Assembly: GCA_031772625.1 (NCBI GenBank)
Contig: CM062815.1
Coordinates: 921,608,582-921,672,581 of the forward strand
DNA length: 64,000 bases
Source: Pinus tabuliformis
Lineage: Eukaryota; Streptophyta; Pinopsida; Pinales; Pinaceae
Reading direction: 5' to 3'
Below are positions 1 through 11,229 of the stretch, piece by piece (positions within the stretch are counted from its first letter, which is position 1; every line of letters begins with the position of its first letter). The notes beneath the pieces are model-generated. The model saw only the letters and a program-made list of their open reading frames with translations, was not told where the DNA came from and ran no database searches. A program made the position numbers and the translations under genes.

Positions 1-1389
1 AATCATTCACTCACTATCTCTCAAGTAAGGGAACTTATTACAACCTATTTGGGTCTTTGGAGAGGAATAAAGAGAGAAACCTCCTTGTGTGTTATTGTAA
101 TGCATATCTAAGAATCTTTCTATGCTCATGCATTCATGGTGAATTATGATGGACATGAACAACCACCCTTATTTATAAGTAACAACCTTTCTTTTTGTAG
201 TAGTTACAAATTACAAGAAATAGACAAGAGCAATTTGCTATTTTTTTGGAAAATGTTGTATATACAAACTATGGTATATGAACACTAAACTAGATAAAAT
301 ATTGTCTAGTCTCTACAATGATGTGATGTGCTCCTTTGTAAATTCTCAGTAACATAAATCTTTTCTTTTATTTACCAAAAAAAGGCTTTAATGGTGTCTA
401 AGTTGTTAATTTTAATAATTGTGTCATATTCATAAGAAAGTGTGTTTGATTAAGCATTGTATTTTACGTTGTGATTTTCCTAGTTCACTTATCAACTAAT
501 GCAAAATATCTCCAAGAACATATACAAATGAAAACTTTAGGAAATTCTGATGATAAATTGAATTCACATAGAGAATACCCTACTCGAAGTTACACTCAAC
601 CTTCAATTATTGCCCTCCCTTCTTCAATCCTCTAGCATGGATTACTCCTTCTTCAATGATAAATATTGCTCTATTGTCGATCTATATATGACGTGACTAT
701 GAAATATCCATATCATAAACATGGAAACTTTTGTGGAATTAACTAAAAAAAATTGTTCTTTTTCAAGTTAAGTTCAAGGTTTCTTTTACGACAAGGATGA
801 ATGCGCATTACTGAAACAAATAGTAAAATTAATATTTAAAGCAAATAAATAATTATAATAATAATAATTTAATTTTAAGGCATGGTTCAGGTTATGAGAC
901 ATCTACTAAGTTATTGTTTTGTGTTTTTGTTTGTTTGTTTTTTTTGTTTTTTAATTAATTTTATGTGAAATCTAGAAAGGAGTTTATTAAAATTGATCCA
1001 AATATTTAAGTAAAACTTCAACAATCATATATTTCTTTGTAACTAAAACTTTCAATGTGATGATCCTTAAACCTCCTTTGACTATGTTATGCCTTGCTAG
1101 TGTGATGATGTCAAAACCCTCTTACACATCAAGTGCATTCATTTACATTGTGATAGCTTGATTACAATGCTTCATTTGCTTGATTATGAATGATCGATGC
1201 TTGTGTAATGAGGCACACTTTTACCTATTGATAAGAGATAATTTAAAGACAACAAACAAGGGAATGATGACCTTTACAAATAAAAAATAAGGAGATCCAA
1301 GTGGTAAAGAAACATGACATCAATTTTTCAACTTGTAGTTATCTACTCTGCTAAATGTGGTGTTTGTTTTAAACAAAACATCCATTTAC

Positions 1390-1475
1390 ATGTAGCTTAT
1401 TGTTCATAGATTCATCAAAGTAAAGGCCTCAAATGTAGCTTATTGTTCACAAATTCATCGAAGAAAAGGCCACTC
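1390..1475. repeat. 43-bp tandem duplication
   Basis: Two copies of a 43-bp unit begin at 1390 and 1433. Both start atgtagcttattgttca and run on through a matching attcatc(a/g)aag...aaaggcc segment. They differ at several sites, so the duplication is not very recent. I see no coding role. Confidence 0.7.
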
Positions 1476-1634
1476 CAAAGCAAAGTTAGTGCTAGACACT
1501 TCAAACGAATGTGTTAGACATCTTATGACTTATGTGTAGCTCTAAATAGGTGAATATCATAGGGGTAGCGAGAATTAAAGCATTCAATGAAAAATGTTGG
1601 AGGTGGTGAGCTATGCCACAAGAAACAAATTGAA

Positions 1635-1709
1635 GGGAATCAATTTGGGGTTAATTAAAGGAAATCAACTTAGGGTTAAGTAAAGGGAATGAACATGGGG
1701 TTAATGGCT
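1635..1709. repeat. 25-bp tandem repeat, three copies
   Basis: Units begin at 1635, 1660 and 1685. Each follows the pattern ggaatcaa(t/c)tt(g/a)gggttaa with a few substitutions. It is a short non-coding minisatellite. Confidence 0.7.
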
Positions 1710-3244
1710 AAGTCATCTAGCAATGCAATTGTATTGGAGGCACCTACAATGGTGAAGTTACAAAAGCATGTCATGATTTGTTTAGGTTCAAATCTTATAT
1801 AATCCTAACCTAAAAATTAACTTCTATGATGCTAACCCCTAACCTACTATTTCACTAACCACTAGTCCTTAACCACATATCACTAACCTTAGCTCTTAAA
1901 ACTCCTAACCCTTAACACTAATGCCATCTTGCTAATAACTCATTATATGGTATTTTGGTTAAGGATCATCATTCATAGTTTAAGATACTTTTAAGTTCTT
2001 TTCCACCAACATTGTTGCATTGTATTATAGCATATTCAATGGCCTCCATTGGACATTAGAATACCTAAAATTAAAATAAATAAATAAATAAATTAAATTA
2101 AATTAAATTAAAAATAAATAAATAAATAAAAAATCATCATTTCAAATTAATTTTCTTCACTTTGAGCCATTTTTAATCTTTAACATCATATCAAATTTCA
2201 TATGTAACATCACAAAAACATACCAACATACTAAATTTCATATGAAACATAAAAAAAACATATGAAATTCCATATGCAACATCAAAGATAAAATACATCA
2301 TAGACATAAATTATGATAGAAATGAAACCTAGATTCACCACATAAGTTACTAATCTCAAATAAATTAGATAAAAAACAAAGCAAAGATCAACTTCACCTA
2401 AAAGTGAACCCAAACAAATCCAACTCTTGTAGCTCAAACTCATACTAGATGGGTTGGGTTGTTATTTCTATTAGGGATGGTCCCAATGCACATCTCCATC
2501 TCTATCTCTTGTTGCTAGTGATTCAAAGATACCATGTCCTAAAAGCTACAAGGAAGCTTTTGGTCACCCAATGAATGAAAACTAGTTTCTCATAGATAGA
2601 TGACACTTGGTGTGAGAAAATGGATCAATTTCTTGTACTCTCCAGCTGTAATTTTGATGTTATTGTTTTAGCTTGTTAATATTGATGATGCACATGAGAT
2701 CATTCAAACAATTACTATGGATAAGGATGCAAACTTGTATGGTGATCTCATCTTCACCAGGAGAAATTCCAAATTGATTGACCATGTGAAGTCTCGATTC
2801 AGTCAAACAACGTTGCTTGCTTGTGAAATAGGGCACCTTTTCGAAGTTTTCCATGTTAGGTTGTAAATACCCCAACATCAAGCCACATTTGTCCCTTTCT
2901 TATGTAATAGAATAAATTTTCAAAGTTCTCCTTGTTCCCCTATTCTTGTTTTAATGTATGGATTCTCGTTAATAATAGAGTGTGGTGTAAAAAAACCAAG
3001 CACCTCTTTGGCTTAGATTAGTATTCGTCTTATGGTAATTCTACACACTTTTAAGAAAAATATTAGAAAAAAATACAATAATACAACATCCAAAGGAAAT
3101 GAGATACTTTTGAATATATGCCACCCAACATGATAAAAACAATTGTATACAAGGACCCAATGCCATAAGAAAATATCTTTGAATGGCAAATAGAATACAG
3201 TAGTACATTATGAAAGATAAATAAGTATATATATATGATATTTC

Positions 3245-5093
3245 TGTTGGAAACAATATTGAGAGGGGGGTGACTCAGTATTATCAAATCAATAATTTTG
3301 ATTTTCAAAATAGATTTATATACGCTACTTCAGTGAAGTGAACTAGCGTGTACACGCAATTGTGATTAAATAAACCAACGTATATCGAGAGAACTTGTGA
3401 TTTAGACAATTTATCATGTGTTGAGCTTAAACCTATACATCAGTAACTTATTCGACAATGAAGTAAAAGCATAATAAAGCATCACACATAAGCAACACAC
3501 ATGAACACCAAGATTTAAGGTGGAAACCCAATGTGGCTACAAACCACCCACTGCTGATGTCTCTGTCTTCTTTTAATAATAAGAAAATCTGGTTACAATC
3601 TTGTACTAGTGCAGACTCATACCAGTACGCAGGCTTTTACCTGCAGAAGGTTACAACCTTCTCTCATTCTCTAGCTTCTACTGGAAGGGAGCTACAACCC
3701 CCTATCTCTAGTACTAGCCAATATGTTTAATAGTACGTAGGTGCCAGCCTACAAAAAGCTCCACTCTTTCACCAGGGACCACGTTTCATGAATTTTCAGA
3801 CTAGATACTCCTGGATCACAACACCACAATCTGAAGGCCACATTTCATCAAATTATCACACTGGACCCATCAAAACTTTTAAACTTAAACTGCATCAACC
3901 AATATTTAGTTAATCTGAATAATCAGATCATTGACACCAGAACGCTATGCTGAACCCAAAACCCTGCATCATCATTCAGAACCAGTTGTAACCTCAAAAA
4001 TCATGGATTAGAGTGTATAAGCTACATGGATGAACCAAAACTGTGTATATACGCTACTTCCATGAATTAAACCTGCGTATACCTTCAAAACTACTACAAA
4101 CATAAACTTTTGAATCAAGAGTGTACCAACCATGAATATACTGAATATATCTATCAACTTACAAAGCTTTACAAAGGCAGGGACAGAGATCACTTCTTCT
4201 TACTTATACAATCAATCAATCAAATGCCAACCTCCTTATGCATTCAGTTTTACATTTAGATCTAAGAAGACTTCATTGATAGACAACAGTAAAACAATAG
4301 AATTTGATCAGATAGATCAGTCACATCTGAAAAAGAAGCTTTTCTTTTGTATATGCTACTTGAAAGAACTGAACCTGCGTGTATACGCTCTTTGGCCGAG
4401 ATGAACCTGCGTACAAATATGCAAATATTGACTCAGAACTTTGCTGCAATTCCAGACTTTAGACAAACCCAGATCATGATAGATAACGAATAGAACAGGC
4501 ACAAAACATCAGATCTAGTCTCAACCAATATCACATAATTCAAAAATAAGTCATTTCAAGTATCATGATTCCTGATCCAATATTGAACTCAAGGTGCACA
4601 TGAATATTTTAGATCTAGTCCCAAACATAACCCTGCAACATAAAATATAATTCAGATAGAAGTATTCCTTATAATCTTATTGCTTGCACTCATGGCCTTA
4701 TGATCTTCTCTTGCTTATATAGCTTTAGGCCCTTTGTAATACCTTGGACCAAAAACACTTAGTACCAATACCTTGGACCAAAACCACATAGGACCAATAC
4801 CTTGGACCAAATACCTAGGGTCAATACCATGGACCAAATACCTTGGACCAAAAACGTGATTTTCCATACCATACGCGCTTTTCATTTTGTGAAAGTGCGT
4901 GTATATGTATGTTCTCTTTTTGTTTTGTGTTCCCATGTGTATACACTATTTTGACAATGTGAACCAGCATATACCTCTCTTTCTTCAATCTCTAGAGTCT
5001 GATATGTAATCCTTTGTTGTTAACTTGTTACATTGTGAATTGTCATCTGTGTGAGTTGCCATCAAGGACAACACCTGTATCATAATGCCAACA
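3245..5093 (-). repeat. Element A 3' LTR
   Basis: The 1849-bp LTR is bounded by TGTTGG and CCAACA, an inverted terminal motif typical of copia LTRs. It matches 11230-12892 plus 17127-17243 along its whole length, apart from a minisatellite that differs in copy number. It carries many TATACGC...GCGTATA modules, described in the findings. The non-coding stretch 3300-5090 is accounted for by this LTR. Confidence 0.92.
4739..4855. repeat. Minisatellite inside element A's 3' LTR
   Basis: About six copies of a 17-24 bp unit built on aataccttggaccaaa lie in tandem. The matching place in the other LTR (about 12724-12775) has only two. The array therefore grew or shrank after the element inserted, since the two LTRs start identical at insertion. 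Confidence 0.8.
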
Positions 5094-5300
5094 ATCTCCC
5101 CCTTTGGACTTGATGGCAACAACAACACCAAGACACTCTCCCCCTTTGACATCAAGGGCAAAGGGCGGACCAAGATATTCTCCCCTTTTGATATACATTA
5201 TGTTGTCCATGCTCCCCCTGAGTATATGTTGAATTCTCTGATTAAGCTCCCCCTATGTTGAGATGTACTAAACCGTCCATGCGAGGTCCATGCTCCCCCT
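5094..5300 (-). other. Multiple polypurine tracts next to element A's 3' LTR
   Basis: Six CTCCCC(C) runs on the plus strand (GGGG(G)AG on the element's own strand) lie at 5096-5102, 5138-5144, 5180-5185, 5212-5218, 5247-5253 and 5293-5299. The first directly abuts the LTR and is the likely primer for plus-strand DNA synthesis. Repeated polypurine tracts upstream of the 3' LTR are a known trait of Sireviruses. Confidence 0.75.
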
Positions 5301-5925
5301 GAGCACATGCAGAATCTGCAAAAAAAAAAAAAAAAAGAATAACATGACTCTATAACTCAACTAAGTGAGTATGACCTTCCTATCACCAATGAATCATATA
5401 TACATCAATATCCCAACCAAGTGGGGATATACCAATTGTTTATACATGACAGAAATAAAATAAATATTACATCATCCACCCCATGCAAAGTGGGGATACA
5501 AATTACATCATTTGTCCAATAGGACACATTCAAATGTATGAGAAGACATATCACATCCTAGACTTTTACATGACTTAAGCAACAAATGGTATAAATATCT
5601 TAAGCCATAGCTGAACTCAACAACCATAATGCCAACAATGAAGAATGTGTGTGAAGGCTAATGCTCCCCTTGAACCTGTGATACCTGTGCATTGTTAACA
5701 AGTCAATGATCAAGGCATCTTTGTCAGTCAGATAAAAATTAATGAACAAAGCATATCAATAGACTGTAATTATCAACATCACATAGAGCACCCATATCAT
5801 AGTCTTCCCCGCTGTTTTTCCTATCTGAAAAACATATACGCTCCTTCACCCATAGAAACCTGTGTGTATACGTGACTATACTTCATGAAACATGCGTATA
5901 ATAAGCTTTCTATGAAAAAATGGAT
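5301..5925 (-). other. Element A 3' untranslated spacer
   Basis: Non-coding spacer between the RNase H region and the polypurine tracts. It contains a long A run near 5320 and, at about 5832-5912, further TATACGC/GCGTATA modules like those in the LTRs. I see no open frame of interest. Confidence 0.6.
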
Positions 5926-6290
5926 TTAATAGCAGGATGATGCAGCAACTACTCCTAGCTTTTGTCTGAGATATTCAAATGTTTGTCTGAGCAGTGGTTT
6001 AGTGAATATATCAACAACCTGTTCTTTGGAGGGAACATACTCAAATTTGACTTTTTTTTTAAGCACTTGTTCACGTAGAAAATGGTACTTGATGGGTATG
6101 TGCTTGGTCTTGGAGTGCATGATTGGATTCTTTGAAATATTGACGACACTTGTATTATCACATAGAATGGAGATGGGTGGAGTACATGTGATTTGAATTT
6201 CTTGCAAATTTTGCATCATCCAAAGTAGTTGTGTGCAACAAGATGCAGCAGCCACATATTCTTCTTCAGTTATAGATAAAGCAATTGAAC
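5926..6290 (-). pseudogene. Element A RNase H region
   Basis: The minus-strand translation carries the typical end of a copia polyprotein. It has a stretch reading ILCDNTSVVNISKNP, then SKTKHIPIKYHFLREQV, then FEYVPSKEQVVDIFTKPL, as in the C-terminal half of copia RNase H. It degrades the RNA strand during reverse transcription. The order is as expected, directly after the reverse transcriptase. It is part of a dead element. Confidence 0.88.
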
Positions 6291-6291
6291 T

Positions 6292-7674
6292 TTATTTCTT
6301 GCTGAACCAAGAAACTAACCTGGAACCCATATAGAATGCACCACTACTAGTGCTTTTTCTATCATCAACACTTCCTACCCAATCTGCATCTTTATATGCA
6401 TGGAAATTAAGATCTGCATCTCTAGGATACCATAGTCCATAGTCTTGAGTTCCTTGAAGATATTTGAAAATTCTTTTGGCTGCCTGAAGGTGTGATTCTT
6501 TTGGATTTTCTTGGAATCTTCCAACTATTCCTACTGCATGCATGATGTTAGGTCGGGTTCCTATTAGATAAAGCAGGCTGCCAATCATGGATTTGTAATT
6601 TGGTTGATGTGCTACTGCTGATTCATCATTTGAGCTGAAACTGCATCCTGTTACCATTGGGGTACATACCGGTTTGGAATCTTCCATTTTGTACCTTTTC
6701 AAGATTTGTTTGAGATATTTGGTTTGTGAGAGAAAAATACCACCTTTAGTTTGTTGAATTTGTAGACCAATAAAATAGGTAAGTTCACCAAGCAAGGACA
6801 TTTCAAATTCTTGTTGCATTACTGAAGCAAAATTCTGACTCATGGATTCTTCATTGCTACCAAAAATGATATCATCAACATAAACAATAGTAATTAGCAA
6901 TTTATCAGTTTCAATCTTTGTATATAGATTGTTATTTGCACAACCTTTTGTAAAACCTTGTTGGTGTAGATATTTGTCAAGGCGGTAATACTAGGCCCTT
7001 GGAGTCTGTTTCAGACCATAGACAGCCTTTTTGAGTTTGCATATAAGCTTTGCAACATTTCCAAGAATGAATCCTTCTGGTTGTTCAATGTAAACTTCTT
7101 CTTCTAAATCTCCATTAAGGAAGGCTGATTTTACATCCATTTGGTATACTTTGAATTTCTGAAAGCTGGAAAGAGCAAGAAACATCCTTATGGCTTCAAG
7201 TCTGGCAATAGGTGCAAAATTTTCTTCAAAATCTATTCCTTCTTGTTGAGCATACCCTTTATAAACAAGTCTAGCAATAGGTGCAAAAGTTTCTTCAAAA
7301 TCTATTCCTTCTTGTTGAGCATACCCTTTGTAAACAAGTCTGGCATTGTTTCTAATGACTTCTCCATTTTCATTCATCTTGTTCTTGAATATCCATTTAG
7401 TTCCTATAATATTTTTATAATTAGGTCTAGGAACTAATTCCCAAGTATCATTATTTTCAATTTGCTCAAGTTCTTCATCCATGGCCTTGACCCAACATTC
7501 ATCTTTGCATGCTTCATTTACATTTTGAGGTTCGGTGGAGGATAGTAATGCTAGATAGCTTGAGGTCCTTGTAATAGTTCTTCTTGTCTGTACACCTGCC
7601 TCTTTTTCCCCTAAAATTTGAGTTTCTGGATGATTTTTCTGAACATACCTGGACAAAGTCTTTTCTTCTACCAT
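6292..7674 (-). pseudogene. Element A reverse transcriptase region
   Basis: The minus-strand translation shows the copia reverse transcriptase landmarks: WELVPRP and GTKWIFKNK near the start, then [25 protein letters not shown], and the catalytic YVDDIIFGS motif near 6855-6885. Downstream are SLLGELTYFIGLQI and IGSLLYL. The enzyme copies element RNA into DNA inside a virus-like particle. The region is broken and not expected to be functional. It resembles the matching region of element C (22100-23060). Confidence 0.9.
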
Positions 7675-7797
7675 TATCTCTTCTTCTAGTGCTGCATTGG
7701 TTTCTTCTTCGATATAATTTTGAGTTGATATGGGAAAGTAATCCCCATCTTCCTCATCGTCATAATCTTCTATTTATTTTATATGTTTCAGATTTTT

Positions 7798-8690
7798 TCA
7801 TGTTTCATCAACTACAACATCAATGCTTTCAACAATTTTCCAAAGTCTTTTATTATAACATTTATATCCTTTACTTCTAGAAGAATAACTAAGAAGAATA
7901 CCTTCATCTGCTCTGGACTCAAACTTGCCAAGTTTTTCATCAGTCCTTTTGATAAAACATTTGCTTCCAAAAACTTTAAAGTATTTTATAGTAGGAGTCT
8001 CACCATACCAAAGTTCATGTGGAGTTTGAGTGCTATTTACCCGAACATTTGCTTTGTTGAGAATTGTCATGGCAGTGAATGCAGCTTCACCCCAGAAGGT
8101 TGCAGGAGTTCTAGATTCATCTAGCATAGCTCGAGCCATTTGTTGAACTGTTCTATTCATTCTTTCTACCACACCATTTTGTTAAGGAGTTCTTGCGGTG
8201 GAGAATTGCCTTTTTATTCCATGTTGTTCACAAAAGTCAAAGAATTCATTTGATGTAAATTCCCCTCCTCGATCAAATCTGAGGCATTTTATTTTTCGAT
8301 CTGATTCATTTTCAACCAAAGCTTTGAAGGCTTGGAACTTTTCAAATGCTTCATCTTTATGCTTTAGAAGACCTATCCAACACATTCTAGAAAAATCATC
8401 AATGAACAAAATAAAGTATTCTTCTCCACGAGGTGACTTTTTCCTTGTTGATCCACATAAATCAGTATGGACAAGTTCAAGAGGCTTACTAGCTGACCTT
8501 TCTTTCAAGAAAACAAAACCTTTACCTTTTATGACAATTGGAGTGTCATTTCCAAATGAGACATTATTTTCCTTTTCTAAGGCATTATATGAGTGAAGTT
8601 TCTCTTTTTCACCTGTCATGTGTTTGGAGCATCCACTATTGATGTACCACTGATTTTCTTGTCCTTCTGCATACAAGGCTATACCACATC
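7798..8690 (-). pseudogene. Element A protease and integrase region
   Basis: Near 8600-8660 the minus-strand translation gives a protease-like WYINSGCSKHMTG segment. It is followed by the integrase core with IDDFSRMCWIGLLKHKDEAF, RFDRGGEFTSNEF and VERMNRTVQQMARAML, and then the copia-type tail with GEAAFTAM and ELWYGETP. Integrase joins the element DNA to the host chromosome. The protein would be released from the polyprotein by the protease. Several breaks are present. Confidence 0.88.
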
Positions 8691-9231
8691 TTTCTGTTTG
8701 AGATTATTTCCTTCTCCATATCCTAGGATTTAATGGCGTTTTCTCCTTTTGCCAAAATTTGCTCCTGCATTCAGATTCTTCATGACTAAAGTTGTTACAG
8801 ATTGAACATTCTATTTCATTTTCAAGAGGAGAAAAGTTATTATAGGAACTTCTCTTGATCCCTGTTACATTCCTTTGATTTCATGCTTCTCTAGTTATGA
8901 TGGTTTTGTAAGCAACGCATTGAACAGCTTTGTGCCCAAAATTATGACATGAAAAACATTGCCCATTAAAGAAGTTTCTGCGACTATCAAATCTATTTAC
9001 CTATTGATTGTAGTTTCTATTGATATTCATCTTTGGAGCAAATTGAGTATGATTTTCCTGAGGTTGGTTGTGGCTTCTATTCATCCTTGGAGTAAATTGA
9101 GTAATATTTACCTGGTGGCCAGCTTTATGCCTTTTTGGACGATTTTCATATTGTTCACTGGTATTTGCTGCATCAAGATAGCTTTTGGTGGAGGTTGACG
9201 GCTTCTGTGATTGAGATACTTCTTTAGTATC
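8691..9231 (-). pseudogene. Element A gag, C-terminal part with second zinc knuckle
   Basis: A CCHC-type nucleic-acid-binding knuckle reading CFSCHNFGHKAVQC lies at 8917-8958 on the minus strand. The same motif occurs in element C at 20294-20335. The surrounding sequence is low in recognisable motifs, as gag linkers usually are. The solo LTR at 9237 separates this part from the rest of gag. Confidence 0.75.
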
Positions 9232-9236
9232 TCTAA

Positions 9237-9839
9237 TGTTAGAAAATTATATATTACGGAGCAATGGAACACATAAAATATTGCAGAAATATAAACACAG
9301 AAAACGCATAAAACAAGAGAGACACAGATATACGTGGTTCACCCAGTTTGGGCTACGTCCACGGAGAAACAACCAATCCTTCCTTTTATATTATCCAGCA
9401 AACTGAAGAGATACAACCTACAACAGATCCATTGTAACACCCTCTTTGCTCTCAATCTCCTCTCTCTTTCTCACTCAGAATATAGATCTACATAGACACA
9501 ATACAATTACCTCATATATAGTGAGGGGTTGCCTTCTAGGGCAAAAAACCCTAAATTAAACATAACTTCTATCGTCAAATCTCCGCCTAATGAACGGCCC
9601 AGATTGACTAGAAATTACTATACTTTTACAAGGAAATTTTACATCTATTCTTACCTTTGGGGGTGCTACCCCCGAAACTCTCCGCTAGGGGGGGACTCCC
9701 CAAAGGTTGCAGCCCCCCCCCCCCTTGGACCCCCCTTGAAGTGAATATTTTTCAGGCGGTGTTGTCGCCCCATTTCGAACTGGGGTCCAATGTGGCGATA
9801 CCTTTGAATACAGAAGATAATCAAGCTCCACACCCAACA
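9237..9839 (-). repeat. Solo LTR inserted in element A's gag
   Basis: A 603-bp segment begins TGTTAG and ends CCAACA on the plus strand. It is flanked by tctaa (9232-9236) and tccaa (9840-9844), a near-perfect 5-bp target repeat. Read on the minus strand it has a TATA-like CTATATATGAGG and the phrase CCGTGGACGTAGCC...GGTGAACCACG that is common in plant LTRs, which sets the orientation. It also holds long G/C runs near 9660-9740. No second LTR or internal region is present, so it is best read as a solo LTR left by recombination. Confidence 0.8.
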
Positions 9840-9844
9840 TCCAA

Positions 9845-11170
9845 GACCTGTCTTTATCACAGGAGAACACTGAACTTTGATAATTTCATTTAAAGTTTCT
9901 GATCCTTTAGCAAATCTAAGATTGAGAGATTTTGTTTTCTCAAGATCTTTTCTAAGACCCACAATTTCACATTCTAGTTTTTCATTGTGTTTTTCCTTTT
10001 CAGCAAGTTGGTATGTCAAGGTATCTATAATCATATTCTTTTCTTCTAAACAGATTTTGAGTTTAGAGATTTCTTCATGAATGTTTTCCTCTTCTAAATC
10101 ATCCCAAAAACTATCATCGCCATAAGCCATGAGAAGTCTATAATCATCACTATTAGATAAACCATCACTATCCTCTTCTAAACTATCCCAAATATCATTG
10201 CCATCATAAGCCATGAGAGGTTTGTAAACTTGTCCAGTTTCATCTTCATCACTATTAGATAAACCATTGTTGTCTTCATGAGTATAGTAACTCCTTTTAT
10301 TCACAACTTATTTTGTATTCCCTTATGCATATTCCTTTCCTTTTTCATATTTATCTTTATGAGGACATCTGGCAGCATAATGACCAACTCTGCCACAAGT
10401 AAATTATTTGAAAGGTAGCTTACCTCTAAACCTTCCAGAACCCCGATGAAGCTTCTTGACAAAATTTACCTCATCTTCTTTTTTCTGAAATGTGTCCCGA
10501 TTCATTGTTTTCTTCCTTTCCTTTTGCTGAAGCTTTAAATGCGGCTTCTCTCATATCTGATGGACCTCCTTTTCTCATCTCAAAAGCAATTAGGATTCCG
10601 TGAAGCTGTGTCATAGTGATATTCTATAGATCCTGTTTTTCTTCTATGGCAGACATTTTTGATTCAAATTTAGTAGACAAGGATCTCAAAATTTTCTCAA
10701 CTAAGGTAACTTCCTTTATTTCTTCACCCAGATTCTTCATACAATTAACAACCTCATCTATATGTAAGAATTGACTAGCTATACTTTCATCACTATGCAT
10801 CTTAAGAGTTTCATACTAAATTCTAAGAGTTTGAAGCTTAGCACGTTTTACTTGAGAGTCTCCTTCGTAGCTCTGAACAATTTTGTCCCATATTTCTTTG
10901 GCTAATTTGAGTTGCATGACTTTGACAAACTATGATTGTGACAAACTTCCCAATAAAGCATTGACAACTTTGGCATTGGTTTCATATTGCTTTTTACCTA
11001 CCGCATCTGTAGGAATTGTTGTTGGAAATGTGTATCCTCCTTCCACAATTTCCCAGACATCCGTTCCAAGAGATTGTAGATAGGTTGTGGTTCTTATTTT
11101 CCAATAAACAAAGTTGCTCCCATCGAAGATTGGTAGTCTGATGGATCCCATGCTTTCGTGATTATTCATG
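9845..11170 (-). pseudogene. Element A gag, N-terminal and coiled-coil part
   Basis: The minus-strand start MNNHESMGSIRLPIFDGSNF, with YWKIRTTTYLQSLG following, is a typical copia gag N-terminus. A gag core follows to about 10450, then a first zinc-knuckle region near 10362-10406. After that comes an acidic stretch and a heptad-like stretch (EKNMIIDTLTYQLAEKEKHN and similar, about 9930-10080) that predicts a coiled coil. Gag forms the virus-like particle and packages element RNA. Element C shows the same architecture. The region is broken. Confidence 0.85.
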
Positions 11171-11215
11171 TTGATGGATCTCCCTTCAAGTGATCAAGCT
11201 TCTTCTGAAGGACAT

Positions 11216-11227
11216 GCTCTGATACCA
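11216..11227 (-). other. Element A primer binding site (tRNA-iMet type)
   Basis: On the element's strand the sequence reads TGGTATCAGAGC, the classic complement to the 3' end of plant initiator tRNA-Met. It lies two bases inside the 5' LTR that ends at 11230. This fixes the minus orientation. Confidence 0.92.
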
Positions 11228-11229
11228 AT

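Larger units (their letters stand above)
1..3244. other. AT-rich intergenic DNA, no gene seen
   Basis: I see no convincing coding region on either strand. The longest open frame near its end (2660-2881, minus) matches no family I know and has no supporting context. The stretch holds a few short tandem repeats, listed separately, and an AAAT-type low-complexity run at about 2070-2133. It ends at the target-site repeat of the copia element that begins at 3245. Confidence 0.6.

Noticed and set aside
1796-1925. CTAACC-rich stretch resembling telomere repeats
   Set aside because: The spacing is irregular and exact CCCTAAA units are almost absent. It reads as low-complexity DNA.
3041-3308. Overlapping hydrophobic minus frames across the left edge of element A
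   Set aside because: They run through the LTR border and the TA-rich flank. Their hydrophobic look is a by-product of AT-rich DNA.
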